The position numbers and the translations under genes were made by a program. DNA of 64,000 bases. It comes from Lysinibacillus halotolerans. GTDB taxonomy: Bacteria > Bacillota > Bacilli > Bacillales_A > Planococcaceae. Of this stretch, positions 27,990 through 38,071 are shown in pieces. The DNA lies in the NCBI RefSeq assembly GCF_003711845.1, contig NZ_RHLQ01000017.1:1-64000 (forward strand). The letters are read 5' to 3'. The notes under the pieces were generated by a model. It was not told the DNA's origin. It made no database searches and saw only the letters and a list, made by a program, of their open reading frames with translations. Positions within the stretch are counted from its first letter, which is position 1. The number at the start of each line of letters is the position of its first letter.

Positions 27990-30563
27990 TTATAGTCCAC
28001 ATTTCAACTGGGCACCACAGCTTGTACATGTGTTACAACCACCTAATTCTTCTACTGTTCCTTGACGACAAACAGGACAAGTATTCCCTACTTCGGAACC
28101 GATTGTAACGTTTGTAGTAGTAAGAGGGGCAATTGTATCCACTAATACAACGGGTTGTTTTTCAACGACTTTCTCTTCCAATACTTCATCAAAGGCTAAT
28201 TGCTCATCATGGGATGATTCTGCTTTTAATGTAAGTACTTGTGAATCACGGCTACCATCTACGTAAACCGTTCCACCTTTTGCTCCACCTTTGTATAGAC
28301 GTTCGTACACTTTTTGTACTTGCTCTACTGTGTAGCCTTTTGGTGCGTTTACTGTTTTAGAAATCGATGAATCTACCCAACGTTGGATAACACATTGTAC
28401 ATCCGCATGGGCTTCAGGCGTTAACTCCATCGATGAAATAAACCAATGTGGTAAATTGTTTTCATCTGCTTCTGGATGATTATTTAAATAATCTTGCACA
28501 ATTTCAGCTTTTACTTCAATGAACTTACCAAGACGACCAGAACGGTAGTAAGTGAAGGAGAAGTATGGTTCTAATCCCGTTGCAACCCCAACCATCGTAC
28601 CAGTAGATCCTGTTGGAGCAACCGTTAATAAGTGGGAATTACGAATACCATTTTCAAGCACTCCTTGTCGAACATGTTCAGGCATTTTCTTCATATAACC
28701 AGTGTTAATGAAGGCTTCTCTTAAACGTTTCGTTTCTTCTTCTGTTTCACCTTGTAAGAATGGGAAGCTACCACGTTCTTTACCAAGTTCGATAGATGTT
28801 TCATAAGCTGTTACAGCAATCGTTTCAAAGATTTTATCTACTAATTCATTGCCTTCAGGAGAGCCATACTCTTTTTCACAATAAATTAATAAATCGGCAA
28901 GACCCATTACTCCAAGACCTACTCGACGTTCACCTAACGCTTGTTTACGGTTTGGTTCTAAGAAGTAAGGTGTCGCATTAATGACGTTATCTTGCATACG
29001 TACTCCGATACGAACGGTTTCCCGTAGTGCATCGTAATTAACTGTTTTTGTTTCTATATTGGCAAATTGAGCTAAATTGACAGCAGCTAAATTACATACT
29101 GAGTATGGTGCAAGGGGTTGTTCTCCACATGGGTTTGTTGCAACCACTTTTTGACCATAGGCACGAGCGTTCGTCATGTCGTTCGCATTATCGATAAAGA
29201 AAATACCCGGTTCCGCAGCATATGTAGCACAAATATTAATTAAGTTCCACAGTTCTCGAGCTTTAATTGTTCGATAAGTACGAACTCCGTAACCCATTGC
29301 TTCCCATTCACGTACGTCCCCTACTTCATGCCATTTTTCGTTGTAAATAGCCATTTCTTCTGGAGTGTAGTTCGCAACATCTGGGAATCGTAATTCATAA
29401 TCAGCGTCATGTTCAACTGCTTCCATGAATTCTTTTGTTAAAGTAACCGAAATATTAGCACCTGTTAAAAATTCCGGATTATGAACGCTATAAGTTCCAC
29501 CATCACGTAATTTACTTTCTGCTTCTTTTATAATCGCTTCGTTGAAACCGCCAAGACCAGGAATTGCTTTATAGTTTACAATACCTTGGTACATCGCTTC
29601 CTCTTGTTGTGTTAAAGGTTTGAATTTTAACTTTTCCTTTGCTAATGAAGCAATTAACTCATCTTCTGTATTTTCAATTAAGTAACGAAGAATACGTGGG
29701 TTTTGCATTTTTGAAATAATGAATTCCACAATATCTGGATGCCAATCGGCTAACATAATCATTTGCGCCCCACGACGGCTACCACCTTGCTCTACAAGAT
29801 GCGTAAGCTTAGCAATATCATCAAGCCACGATACGGATCCGCTTGATTTACCGTTTACACCTCGGGCTAATGTGTTACGTGGACGTAATGTTGAACCATT
29901 TGTACCAACGCCACCACCACGGCTCATAATTTCCATTACTTGTTTTCGATGATCACTAATACCTTCACGACTATCTGGTACGAAAGGCATTACGTAACAG
30001 TTAAAGAATGTAACATCTGTTTGAGAACCTGCTCCATACAATACACGACCAGCAGGAATAAATTTTAATGAAGCAAGCTGTTCATAAAACTTTTCAAACC
30101 ATTTTTGTTTATTTTCTTCTGTTTCTTCAACAGCAGCTAATCCAGTCGCATTGCGTTTTGCAATTTGTTCGTAATAAATTTCAAGAGGCTTTTCAATTAC
30201 GTCTAAGGAACGCACAATGATGCCTGTTTCTTGTTCAATTGGATTGTCTAATACATGGCGGTATTCTTCTTCAATTAATATTTCAGCTTTTTTTGCTTCC
30301 ACATCGATTGAACGAATGAACCCTAATCCGCGCGCAGGAAACTTTGGATCTTCTTTAATAGTTAATACAACAAAATCTCCAGGCTTTAACGTTTTCTTTT
30401 CCGTATCCTTAAAGGAATAACGGTCAATCATAACCAATCTTGATACTCCCTTATGCGTAATATGCATGTCCGGTGTGATTGGATGTACTTGTGGGAAATT
30501 CTTGATGTCTTCATTTAGTTGTTCTACGAGGATGGTTGCATGCGTTTCACTTAACATTACCAT
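27990..30563 (-). CDS. nrdJ: Adenosylcobalamin-dependent (class II) ribonucleotide reductase
   Basis: 857-residue reductase making deoxyribonucleotides with vitamin B12 instead of a diferric radical. FFNCYVMPF holds the first active-site Cys; SRGGGVGTNGSTLRPR and NPCGEQPLAPYSVCNLAAVNLAQF contain the finger-loop Asn/Cys/Glu; the C-terminal tail CPVCRQGT...CNTCTSCGAQLKCGL is a zinc-ribbon-like Cys-rich region carrying redox cysteines. ATG 7 bases after GGAGG. Its upstream region has two NrdR boxes. It converges with the TauE gene. In B. subtilis nothing comparable lies here. Confidence 0.95.
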   Translation of the reverse strand: MVMLSETHATILVEQLNEDIKNFPQVHPITPDMHITHKGVSRLVMIDRYSFKDTEKKTLKPGDFVVLTIKEDPKFPARGLGFIRSIDVEAKKAEILIEEEYRHVLDNPIEQETGIIVRSLDVIEKPLEIYYEQIAKRNATGLAAVEETEENKQKWFEKFYEQLASLKFIPAGRVLYGAGSQTDVTFFNCYVMPFVPDSREGISDHRKQVMEIMSRGGGVGTNGSTLRPRNTLARGVNGKSSGSVSWLDDIAKLTHLVEQGGSRRGAQMIMLADWHPDIVEFIISKMQNPRILRYLIENTEDELIASLAKEKLKFKPLTQQEEAMYQGIVNYKAIPGLGGFNEAIIKEAESKLRDGGTYSVHNPEFLTGANISVTLTKEFMEAVEHDADYELRFPDVANYTPEEMAIYNEKWHEVGDVREWEAMGYGVRTYRTIKARELWNLINICATYAAEPGIFFIDNANDMTNARAYGQKVVATNPCGEQPLAPYSVCNLAAVNLAQFANIETKTVNYDALRETVRIGVRMQDNVINATPYFLEPNRKQALGERRVGLGVMGLADLLIYCEKEYGSPEGNELVDKIFETIAVTAYETSIELGKERGSFPFLQGETEEETKRLREAFINTGYMKKMPEHVRQGVLENGIRNSHLLTVAPTGSTGTMVGVATGLEPYFSFTYYRSGRLGKFIEVKAEIVQDYLNNHPEADENNLPHWFISSMELTPEAHADVQCVIQRWVDSSISKTVNAPKGYTVEQVQKVYERLYKGGAKGGTVYVDGSRDSQVLTLKAESSHDEQLAFDEVLEEKVVEKQPVVLVDTIAPLTTTNVTIGSEVGNTCPVCRQGTVEELGGCNTCTSCGAQLKCGL

Positions 30564-30584
30564 CTGCCAGCCTCCCTTAATAAA

Positions 30585-30660
30585 ATCTAGTGTTGTTTAC
30601 ATTGATAGAGACATACAACATATTGTATGCGAATAATATAAACAACACTAGATGTAGTTA
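30585..30660 (-). promoter_or_regulatory. Two NrdR boxes and a long inverted repeat upstream of nrdJ
   Basis: Box 1 ATACAACATATTGTAT (30613-30628) and box 2 ACACTAGATGTAGTTA (30645-30660) both fit the NrdR pattern acaCwAtATaTwGTgt with few mismatches and are 32 bases apart (three helical turns), the standard tandem arrangement. Box 1 is flanked by a perfect 15-bp inverted repeat (30585-30599 / 30639-30653) that partly overlaps box 2. Predicts ATP/dATP-dependent repression of nrdJ by NrdR. Confidence 0.75.
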
Positions 30661-30780
30661 ATATTTATTTACTAGAAAAGATTACCTCATAACAAATATT
30701 GTTGCAAGGGGTTGATTTTTTTAAAAGTTGCCTGAACCCTTTAAATTCAATAGTTTAAACTCTATAAAAAAATTTTTCCG

Positions 30781-30806
30781 AAAAGAGAAACATACGTTCC
30801 TCTTTT
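30781..30806 (-). terminator. Terminator at the end of lipM
   Basis: 11-bp stem 30781-30791 / 30796-30806, T-rich downstream on the minus strand; the stem overlaps the lipM stop codon. Confidence 0.7.
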
Positions 30807-31638
30807 ATTTTTTGAAGTTCCACTCATCATTTAAATATTTTTTTTGTTCAAGTTCTTTCACATATTGCTTTTGTTTGTCCGATAATTCGTAAGGTACTAA
30901 TTCAATGTCTAGTGCTTGCTCAAAACCTTTTTTAAACGCTTCTACACATTGTGGAATCGTAATTTGTTTATCTGTTAATTGATTAATGGCTACGGCCTTT
31001 TGAGGGAGTTTTTCACGCATTTTTTCTTTCATTTCTGGTGAAGAAAATTTAAAGAGGGATAACAATTTTTCTTCATCAAGATCTAATAATATAGCCCCGT
31101 GTTGTAAAATGACACCTTTTTGACGTGTTTGGGCACTACCTGCTACCTTTTTCCCTTCTACGACAAGTTCATACCAGCTTGGTGCATCAAAGCATACAGC
31201 ACTTTTTGGTTTTTTTAAATCAGCCAGTTTTTCTTCTGTATCAGGAACACTAAAGTAAGCATCTAACCCTAAGTTTTGGAAGCCTAGTAATAAGCCTTCA
31301 CTAAGTACCCGGTAAGCTTCTGTTACCCCTGCAGGCATTTCGGGGTATTGTTCAGTAACGATAATACTATAAGTCAGTTCACTTTCATGTAAAACGGCTC
31401 GTCCACCAGTAGGACGTCGAACAAAGCCAAGATTTTGCGCCTTTACAGCATCAAAATCAACATCCTTCTTCGCACTTTGGAAATAACCGATTGATAGAGT
31501 TGCTGGATTCCATTCATAAAATCTAATGACAGGAGGAATTTCTCCTTCACTATGGAAATCTAGTAAAGCTTCATCCAATGCCATATTATAAGAAGGACTG
31601 CATGGACCTGAATTAATAAAATACCATTTTGATTTCAA
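30805..31638 (-). CDS. lipM: Octanoyltransferase LipM
   Basis: Transfers octanoate from acyl-ACP to GcvH, starting lipoate assembly. 277-residue BPL/LPL-fold protein, nearly colinear with B. subtilis Lip[43 protein letters not shown], and the nucleophilic Cys in [30 protein letters not shown] 31638 lies 9 bases after GAGGAG and gives the usual N-terminus; the frame extends to 31668. The neighbouring glycine cleavage genes need lipoyl-GcvH, so the linkage makes functional sense. Confidence 0.93.
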   Translation of the reverse strand: MKSKWYFINSGPCSPSYNMALDEALLDFHSEGEIPPVIRFYEWNPATLSIGYFQSAKKDVDFDAVKAQNLGFVRRPTGGRAVLHESELTYSIIVTEQYPEMPAGVTEAYRVLSEGLLLGFQNLGLDAYFSVPDTEEKLADLKKPKSAVCFDAPSWYELVVEGKKVAGSAQTRQKGVILQHGAILLDLDEEKLLSLFKFSSPEMKEKMREKLPQKAVAINQLTDKQITIPQCVEAFKKGFEQALDIELVPYELSDKQKQYVKELEQKKYLNDEWNFKK

Positions 31639-31743
31639 ACCTATCATCTCCTCACACATAACTATCATTTTAACAAACTCATTGGACTATCGCTACTTTC
31701 TCTTTTATAATGGAATATGTAGAAAGAAAGGAGAAAGAAAGCA

Positions 31744-32127
31744 GTGACTGTACTTTATACAATTGCTATCATACTAGGCCTTATCATCGTATATGTTCTA
31801 GTCAATACACTGCGTTTAAAGAAAGCAGTGTCAAACTTAAATCAAGATCAATTTATCCAAGGCTATCGAAAAGCTCAACTAATCGATGTACGGGAAGCAA
31901 AAGAATTTGAAGCAGGTCATATTTTAGGTGCTCGTAATATTCCATCAACACAATTACGTCAACGTTATAAAGAAATCCGACCTGATTTACCAGTATATTT
32001 ATACTGCCAAAACTCCGGACGTAGCGCCCGTGCTGCTTTATTTTTAAAGAAAAAAGGATATAACCAACTTTATCAGCTTCAAGGCGGTTTCAAAACTTGG
32101 ACTGGTAAAATTAAAACAAAAGCTTAA
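31744..32127 (+). CDS. yqhL: Rhodanese-like sulfurtransferase YqhL
   Basis: 127 residues: one N-terminal membrane helix (about 3-20), then a single rhodanese domain with LIDVREAKEFEAGHILGARNIP and the active-site loop YCQNSGRSARAALFL (catalytic Cys). Substrate unknown; membrane-anchored and facing the cytosol by the positive-inside rule. GTG start after AAAGGAG. Divergent from lipM and convergent with gcvPB, as in B. subtilis. Confidence 0.92.
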   Translation: MTVLYTIAIILGLIIVYVLVNTLRLKKAVSNLNQDQFIQGYRKAQLIDVREAKEFEAGHILGARNIPSTQLRQRYKEIRPDLPVYLYCQNSGRSARAALFLKKKGYNQLYQLQGGFKTWTGKIKTKA

Positions 32128-32135
32128 CCAATAAT

Positions 32136-32174
32136 GAAAGGGGACATGCTCAAGCCATTGAGCTGTCCCCTTTC
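32136..32174. terminator. Hairpin after yqhL
   Basis: GAAAGGGGACA pairs with TGTCCCCTTTC over 17 bp with a small bulge, directly after the yqhL stop. T-runs are weak on both sides, so it may rely on stem strength. Confidence 0.65.
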
Positions 32175-32211
32175 AAACGTTATAGAATGTCACTTGCACA
32201 CCACGACAAAA

Positions 32212-32247
32212 AGTGTAGAGAGCCATTAAAATGACTCGATCTACACT
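32212..32247 (-). terminator. Terminator after gcvPB
   Basis: 8-bp outer stem AGTGTAGA/TCTACACT plus an inner GAG/CTC pairing, followed on the minus strand by T5; just past the gcvPB stop. Confidence 0.8.
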
Positions 32248-32256
32248 AATTAGATT

Positions 32257-33726
32257 TTAAGCTTCTACTTTTGTATAACGAAGAATTGGAGTACGTGCCG
32301 CACGCGTTTCATCTAAACGGCTAATTACCGTTGTATGAGGTGCTTCTTGTACTAGGGAAGGATTTTCTTCCGTTTCCTTCGCAATTTGAATCATCGCATC
32401 GCAAAATGCATCTAACGTTTCCTTCGATTCTGTTTCCGTCGGTTCAATCATCATTCCCTCTTCCACATTTAATGGGAAGTAGATTGTTGGTGGATGGTAT
32501 CCAAAGTCAAGGAGACGTTTCGCTATATCTAATGTGCGAACACCTAGTTTCTTTTGGCGACGTCCAGATAAGACGAATTCATGTTTACAATGACGGTTGT
32601 ACGGTAGATCGAAATATGGTTCTAAACGACGCATCATATAATTCGCATTTAATACGGCATATTCAGTCACAGCCTTTAAGCCGTCTGGACCCATTGTACG
32701 AATATACGTATAAGCACGAACATTTATACCAAAGTTACCGTAATACGGTTTCACACGACCAATAGATTGTGGTCGATTATAATCGAAATGGAATGTTCCA
32801 TCTTCTTTTTTCACTAGCACAGGTTTTGGTAAGAACGGAATTAAGTCCGCTTTTACGCCGACAGGACCAGATCCTGGTCCACCGCCGCCATGGGGACCTG
32901 TAAATGTTTTATGAAGGTTTAAATGGACACAGTCAAAGCCCATATCCCCTGGGCGAGCTTTACTCATAACAGCGTTTAAGTTAGCACCATCATAGTACAC
33001 TTTCCCACCAACACCATGGATAATTTCCGCCATTTCAATAATGTTTTCTTCAAACAACCCTAATGTATTTGGGTTTGTTAACATTAAAGCTGCTGTATCT
33101 TCCCCAACGACACGACGTAAATCCTCTAAATCTACTAAACCATCTTCATTGGACTTAACCGTAATCGTTTCGAATCCAGCTACTGTTGCAGATGCAGGGT
33201 TCGTACCGTGGGCAGAGTCAGGAACAATGACTTTATTACGATGCCCTTCTCCGTTTGCTTCATGGAAAGCACGAATCATCATAAGCGCCGTCCATTCACC
33301 ATGGGCACCGGCAGCAGGTTGTAACGTAACTTCGTCCATACCTGTAATTTCTACTAATGAAGTTTGAAGATCATAAAGTAATTCCATTGCCCCTTGAACT
33401 GTTGATTCGTCTTGTAGTGGGTGAATGTTCGCAAAACCTGAAAGTCTCGCAACATTTTCGTTTATTTTCGGATTATATTTCATCGTACAAGAACCTAATG
33501 GATAAAATCCGGAATCAACCCCGTGGTTACGGCGAGATAATGCTGTATAGTGACGCATTATATCAAGCTCTGAAACTTCTGGTAATTCAGGAGCTTCATC
33601 ACGAACATAGCCTTCTGGTAATAATTCTTCTAAATCCACTTCAGGAACATCTAACTCTGGTAAACTATAGCCAACTCGGCCTTCCTTCGATAATTCAAAA
33701 ATGAGTGATTGATTTTCGTTATGCAT
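32257..33726 (-). CDS. gcvPB: Glycine dehydrogenase (decarboxylating) subunit 2
   Basis: PLP-carrying half of the split P-protein of the glycine cleavage system, 489 residues. [28 protein letters not shown], and the PLP lysine in [24 protein letters not shown] are present. ATG 33726, behind GGGGGC, gives the family start [13 protein letters not shown]; it overlaps the end of gcvPA by 8 bases, so translation is coupled. Works with gcvPA, GcvT and lipoyl-GcvH (not in this window). Confidence 0.97.
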   Translation of the reverse strand: MHNENQSLIFELSKEGRVGYSLPELDVPEVDLEELLPEGYVRDEAPELPEVSELDIMRHYTALSRRNHGVDSGFYPLGSCTMKYNPKINENVARLSGFANIHPLQDESTVQGAMELLYDLQTSLVEITGMDEVTLQPAAGAHGEWTALMMIRAFHEANGEGHRNKVIVPDSAHGTNPASATVAGFETITVKSNEDGLVDLEDLRRVVGEDTAALMLTNPNTLGLFEENIIEMAEIIHGVGGKVYYDGANLNAVMSKARPGDMGFDCVHLNLHKTFTGPHGGGGPGSGPVGVKADLIPFLPKPVLVKKEDGTFHFDYNRPQSIGRVKPYYGNFGINVRAYTYIRTMGPDGLKAVTEYAVLNANYMMRRLEPYFDLPYNRHCKHEFVLSGRRQKKLGVRTLDIAKRLLDFGYHPPTIYFPLNVEEGMMIEPTETESKETLDAFCDAMIQIAKETEENPSLVQEAPHTTVISRLDETRAARTPILRYTKVEA

Positions 33727-35065
33727 TGTAAGCCCCCATTTCTGCAACTAATGCGTCAATTTCTTCTTTTGTACGTAATTCTGTGACAGCAAGTAAAACA
33801 TGGTTTTCCAACTCTGGATAAACACGACCTAAATCAAAACCACCAATAATCCCTTTTTCTAAAAGGTATTGATTGATTTCCGAAACCGGTTTGTTTGTTT
33901 TCACTACGATTTCGTTAAAATGAGCACCTTGGAATGGAATCGTAAATCCAGCTGCTTCAAAGGCATTTTTCGCATAGCGAGTTTTGACAATATTTTGTTT
34001 TGCCATTTCTTTCACACCCTTTTTACCAAGGGCAGTCATCGCTACAGAAGCTGCAAGGGCAAGTAACGCTTGGTTAGAACAAATATTAGACGTTGCTTTT
34101 TCACGACGAATATGTTGTTCACGGGCTTGTAATGTTAATACATAACCACGGCGTCCGTCCTGATCCACCGTTTCTCCTACTAGACGACCTGGAACTTTAC
34201 GCATCAGCTTCGTTGTCGTTGCAAAGTAACCACAATACGGACCGCCAAAACTTTCAGGAATACCGAATACTTGTGCATCTCCTACCGTAATATCTGCACC
34301 AAGTTTACCTGGAGGAGTTAAAACGCCTAAAGCAAGCGGGTTACTGGAAACGATAAATAATCCTTTTGCTTCATGGACTAATTCACCCATTGTTTTCAGA
34401 TCTTCAATTTGACCAAAGAAATTTGGATATTGAACCATCACAGCAGCAGTATTTTCGTCAATTAATGTTTTTAAAGCATCCATATCCGTCACACCGTCTT
34501 TTGTAGGAACTGTGACAATTTCAATCGATTGACCGTAGGCATAAGTTGCTACAACATCTCGGTATTCAGGATGAATCGCATCGGAAACAAGTAATTTTTT
34601 TCGTCGAGTATGACCAGCTGCCAGCATTCCTGCTTCCGCTAAAGACGTTCCCCCGTCATACATCGATGAATTGGCTAAATCCATTCCCGTTAACTCCGCA
34701 ATCATCGTTTGAAATTCAAAGATTGCTTGAAGCTCCCCTTGCGAAATTTCCGGTTGATAAGGTGTATAAGCTGTATAAAACTCTGAACGAGAAATAACAT
34801 GGTCAACAATCACCGGTTTGTAGTGATTGTAAATCCCTGCCCCTAAAAAGGAGACATTAGACTCTGTATCTTCATTTTTCGCAGCAAGTTGTTTTAATTC
34901 TTTTAATAAGGAAGATTCTGATTTCGCTTCTTTAATATTGTAGTACCCTTTAAAACGAACGCTTTCAGGGATATCTGAAAATAATTCATCAACACTCTCG
35001 ACACCAATCGTCTCCAGCATTTCTTTTTTGTCTTGTTCCGTCATAGGAAGATAACGATGTTTCAT
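33719..35065 (-). CDS. gcvPA: Glycine dehydrogenase (decarboxylating) subunit 1
   Basis: 448-residue partner of gcvPB, forming with it the P-protein that decarboxylates glycine and passes the aminomethyl group to lipoyl-GcvH. Begins [22 protein letters not shown], with [30 protein letters not shown] and the glycine-rich [16 protein letters not shown] start 20 bases after gcvT. Middle gene of gcvT-gcvPA-gcvPB. Confidence 0.97.
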   Translation of the reverse strand: MKHRYLPMTEQDKKEMLETIGVESVDELFSDIPESVRFKGYYNIKEAKSESSLLKELKQLAAKNEDTESNVSFLGAGIYNHYKPVIVDHVISRSEFYTAYTPYQPEISQGELQAIFEFQTMIAELTGMDLANSSMYDGGTSLAEAGMLAAGHTRRKKLLVSDAIHPEYRDVVATYAYGQSIEIVTVPTKDGVTDMDALKTLIDENTAAVMVQYPNFFGQIEDLKTMGELVHEAKGLFIVSSNPLALGVLTPPGKLGADITVGDAQVFGIPESFGGPYCGYFATTTKLMRKVPGRLVGETVDQDGRRGYVLTLQAREQHIRREKATSNICSNQALLALAASVAMTALGKKGVKEMAKQNIVKTRYAKNAFEAAGFTIPFQGAHFNEIVVKTNKPVSEINQYLLEKGIIGGFDLGRVYPELENHVLLAVTELRTKEEIDALVAEMGAYNA

Positions 35066-35084
35066 TAGTAACCCTCTTTTCGAT

Positions 35085-36188
35085 TTATTTTGAACGTTTA
35101 TAAAAAGGTGTTGCTACCGTTTTTGCTTGTAATCGTTTATTACGAATTTCAATTTCCAATTCTGTATCTAATTGAGCAAATTTTGAGTCAATTAATACTA
35201 AACCGATATTTCGTTTCGTTAAAGGAGACTGGGTTCCTGTTGTGACTTCGCCAATTTCTTCACCATCTTTAAACACTTTATAACCGTGGCGAGGAATTCC
35301 TTTGTCCATCATTTCAATGCCAATGATTTTTCGTGATAAGCCGTTTTCTTTTTGAGCAGCTAACGCTTCTTTGCCGATAAAGTCCGATTCCTTTTGAAGT
35401 TTCACTGCAAATCCAATTCCCGCTTCTAAAGGAGAAATGTCTTTCGAAAGTTCTTGACCATATAAAGGTAGGCACGCCTCAAAACGTAACGTATCTCGGG
35501 CACCTAAACCAGCGGGAACAACACCCTTTTCTTTTCCAGCTTCTAAAATTGCATTCCAAAGGTTAATAACCGCCGTCGGTTCACCGTAAATCTCAAAGCC
35601 GTCCTCTCCTGTGTAACCAGTACGAGAAACTAATACTAAATTTCCAGAAATATTGACATCTTGTTGGAATTTGAAATATTTAATCTCTTTTAAGTCTACT
35701 TCTGTTAATGTTTGAAGAACTTCTTCGGCAAGTGGACCTTGTAATGCAATTTGAGCGTAGTCATCAGATTGATTGATGACCGTTACATCCCCAAGGACAT
35801 GTTGTTGCATCCATTCAAAATCTTTTTCAATATTGGCTGCATTGACACATAATAAATAACGGTTTTCTTCCAATCGATAAACAAGCAGATCGTCAACGAC
35901 TCCACCAGTTTCATAACACATCGCATTGTACTGGGCGCCACCAATGGCAATTTTTGAAATATCATTTGTTAATAGATTTTGTAAAAACTTGAGCGCATCT
36001 TTTCCTTCTACTAAAATCTCACCCATATGGGATACATCGAAAAGGCCCGCGCGATTTCTGACTGCATCATGCTCTTCCTTTATAGAAGAAAATTGTACAG
36101 GTAATTCCCAACCGCCAAAATCAATTGTTTTCCCACCGTATTTGGCATATTCATGGAATAACGGTGTTCGTTTTAATTCATTCCCCAT
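35085..36188 (-). CDS. gcvT: Aminomethyltransferase (glycine cleavage T protein)
   Basis: Moves the methylene group from aminomethyl-lipoyl-GcvH to THF, releasing ammonia. 367 residues with [21 protein letters not shown], the folate-site region TNDISKI...[19 protein letters not shown] and [16 protein letters not shown] after AGGAGG. First gene behind the glycine riboswitch; its product feeds the same folate pool used by FolD. Confidence 0.98.
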   Translation of the reverse strand: MGNELKRTPLFHEYAKYGGKTIDFGGWELPVQFSSIKEEHDAVRNRAGLFDVSHMGEILVEGKDALKFLQNLLTNDISKIAIGGAQYNAMCYETGGVVDDLLVYRLEENRYLLCVNAANIEKDFEWMQQHVLGDVTVINQSDDYAQIALQGPLAEEVLQTLTEVDLKEIKYFKFQQDVNISGNLVLVSRTGYTGEDGFEIYGEPTAVINLWNAILEAGKEKGVVPAGLGARDTLRFEACLPLYGQELSKDISPLEAGIGFAVKLQKESDFIGKEALAAQKENGLSRKIIGIEMMDKGIPRHGYKVFKDGEEIGEVTTGTQSPLTKRNIGLVLIDSKFAQLDTELEIEIRNKRLQAKTVATPFYKRSK

Positions 36189-36223
36189 TGCATATCCTCC
36201 TTAGAGTTTCAACGTTTTTGAAC

Positions 36224-36470
36224 AAAAAAAGGACAGACGAATCCCTCATCAATTTGAGGAATCCCCTGTCCTTGCACCTGAAAGTTACACCAAATTCAGT
36301 AATAGACAAGTCTACTCTCCTTTGGCTTTCCCCTTTGGTGGCTGTAACAAAAATGAACATATACAGCGCTCTCCAGAGATGCGTCCTGTACGAGTCTTTT
36401 TGCCTGAGAGATTCATAGTCCGTGACTACTTGCTCCTTCGGCGACGCTATTCACGTTCTCTCCCCGCACA
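36224..36470 (-). promoter_or_regulatory. Tandem glycine riboswitch with terminator, controlling gcvT-gcvPA-gcvPB
   Basis: Reading the minus strand, aptamer 1 (about 36470-36366) starts GGGGAGAGAACGTGA and ends CATCTCTGGAGAGC. Aptamer 2 (about 36365-36275) contains AAAGGGGAAAGCC, GGAGAGTAGAC and AACTTTCAGGTGCAAGGACAGGGG. Both match the gcvT-type glycine aptamer. The expression platform is a stem 36229-36236 / 36266-36273 followed by a T-run (36224-36230). Known switches of this type turn on gcv genes when glycine is abundant. Confidence 0.93.
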
Positions 36471-36603
36471 ATCATCCGCCCATATTTCATTATTCAATGT
36501 ACAAATATGACAACTCTTGGCTATATCCTAACATTGAACGCTATAGAATGGCAATCTTTTTTTAAATTTAATGTAAAAACGAACATTCAACAAACATTCT
36601 AAT

Positions 36604-37119
36604 TTATTGTTCACCTTTTAATCGATTCACTTGAAAAGCAATATACTCTACAATTTGACGTAGGGTACGACCTTCCGTCAAGACTCGAATATGACCTGCC
36701 GCCCGATAAAACTTTCTTCTCGTCTGATACAACTGTTCCAGCTCTTGTTTTGTGGAACGTTGTACAATTGGACGATTTTTATCATTTTTAATTCGAATAT
36801 AAATATCTTCAAACGTGGCATCTAAAAAAAAGACGAGCCCTGTATGGCGCATGATTTTCCGATTTTCCTCGTTTATGGCAACTCCTCCACCTGTCGATAT
36901 AATACATGCTTCATCTCGAAAATTACGAAGGAACTCGGTTTCCAACGCTCGAAAATGCGCTTCACCATATTTTTCAAATATTTCTGGAATCGACATCCCC
37001 TGTTGTCGAACTATTTCATGATCCATGTCATAATACGGCATTCTTAAAAAATAGCTTAATCTTCGACCGATAGCGCTTTTCCCACATCCCATGAAGCCTA
37101 CTAAGTATATTTTTCGCAT
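36604..37119 (-). CDS. aroK: Shikimate kinase
   Basis: 171-residue P-loop kinase phosphorylating shikimate. Walker A GFMGCGKSAIG (about 7-17), shikimate-binding DMDHEIVRQQGMSIPEIFEKYGEAHFRALE, and GGGVAINEENR (about 78-88) are visible. The frame extends to 37167, overlapping comGG, but AAGGTGAT is spaced for ATG 37119. Lying just behind comGG it may be read from the comG operon as well as its own promoter. Confidence 0.95.
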   Translation of the reverse strand: MRKIYLVGFMGCGKSAIGRRLSYFLRMPYYDMDHEIVRQQGMSIPEIFEKYGEAHFRALETEFLRNFRDEACIISTGGGVAINEENRKIMRHTGLVFFLDATFEDIYIRIKNDKNRPIVQRSTKQELEQLYQTRRKFYRAAGHIRVLTEGRTLRQIVEYIAFQVNRLKGEQ

Positions 37120-37153
37120 GCTATCACCTTCTTTACAACCAAAAATCTGTCTA

Positions 37154-37342
37154 CTACTTACTACCAATTTTCTCTAGTAGGTTTATCGTAGCATGAACAT
37201 TGGCTAATTCCAACGAATTATATGTTTTTATTTGTGATTCATATGAAATACAATAATAAGTTATAAAGGAAGTAGTGACAAAAAGTAACATGATAGCTAA
37301 CGCGAAAGTACCACCTCTGTCATTGGTAATTTTTTTGAACAA
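37154..37342 (-). CDS. comGG: ComGG-like competence pseudopilin-associated protein, short
   Basis: 62 residues: a basic N-terminus with RGGTFALAIMLLFVTTSFITYYC, one membrane helix and a short tail. It fills the comGG position at the operon end but is about half the length of B. subtilis ComGG (124). TTG start 8 bases after AAGGAGAG, overlapping comGF by 23 bases. The short form lacks most of the periplasmic part; whether it functions is unclear. Confidence 0.7.
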   Translation of the reverse strand: MFKKITNDRGGTFALAIMLLFVTTSFITYYCISYESQIKTYNSLELANVHATINLLEKIGSK

Positions 37343-37781
37343 AGAAGGTTCTCTCCTTTACTACACTATCCTGAAATTCAACATATATTGTCAAAAAATC
37401 TCCTTGAATTCTAAACTGAACCTTTTGAATACCGATTAATAACGGTACATAACCTTTATCATTTGTTTTTAGTCTTATTACATCACCGTATCGGTCGATT
37501 TGCTTTCGATCTACTGAATCTACATAAGCAATTTCAATTAGCTCTGATTTCTCTTTAACAGTTATCTCATCTACATTTGAAAATAACTGTTGAACATCTT
37601 GCACAAATAATTCCCACGTTACATCATCATCGGTTAATAACGAATGATTCATTTGATTTAACCATGAAACAACCATCATAAGGATAGCTGCTAATAAAAT
37701 GAACACGACAAATTGAAATAATGCTTCTAGTAAAGTAAACCCTTTATTATTTAATAAATTTCTTCTTTTCGCCCGATACAT
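37320..37781 (-). CDS. comGF: ComGF, competence minor pseudopilin
   Basis: 153 residues with a type IV prepilin-like N-terminus (NNKGFTLLEALFQFVVFILLAAILMMVVSWL; cleavage expected after the Gly) and a ComGF-like C-terminal half (IRLKTNDKGYVPLLIGIQKVQFRIQGDFLTIYVEF). Component of the transformation pilus/pseudopilus. Overlaps comGE by 31 bases and has no strong ribosome site of its own, suggesting coupled translation. Confidence 0.87.
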   Translation of the reverse strand: MYRAKRRNLLNNKGFTLLEALFQFVVFILLAAILMMVVSWLNQMNHSLLTDDDVTWELFVQDVQQLFSNVDEITVKEKSELIEIAYVDSVDRKQIDRYGDVIRLKTNDKGYVPLLIGIQKVQFRIQGDFLTIYVEFQDSVVKERTFFVQKNYQ

Positions 37782-38071
37782 TTTATCTTTTCATCATCCC
37801 CATTACGATATGTTACACAAATTTTTTGGCCGTCGTATGTCCAATGGTAATCGATTTGTTCAATTGTTTTCTTGCCACTTTTTAATGATTCCGTTTGAAG
37901 TCTTTTCGCCACTTCCAATGCCGTTTCAGAAGCGTGTAATTCTAATTTTTGGTTATATAAAGTTTCTTTTAAATGGTAAGTAAAAGGAATAAGAGTACCG
38001 GCAAGGATGAATAGAATGACGGCAGTTAGTAAAGTTTCAGCGAAGGATATTCCTTTATTATTTAGCATCAA
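37751..38071 (-). CDS. comGE: ComGE, competence minor pseudopilin
   Basis: 106 residues with prepilin-type start NNKGISFAETLLTAVILFILAGTLIPF and a soluble tail containing YDGQKICVTYRNGDDEKIKCIGR (two Cys that could form a disulfide). Position between comGD and comGF and overlaps with both (14 and 31 bases) identify it. A minor pilin of the DNA-uptake machinery processed by ComC peptidase. Confidence 0.85.
   Translation of the reverse strand: MMLNNKGISFAETLLTAVILFILAGTLIPFTYHLKETLYNQKLELHASETALEVAKRLQTESLKSGKKTIEQIDYHWTYDGQKICVTYRNGDDEKIKCIGRKEEIY

Noticed and set aside
30564-30800. Cobalamin riboswitch upstream of nrdJ
   Set aside because: A B12-dependent enzyme invites one, but no B12-box motif or multi-helix aptamer was found; NrdR boxes explain the region better.
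33041-33704. Two plus-strand frames of 108-115 codons
   Set aside because: Antisense shadows of gcvPB.
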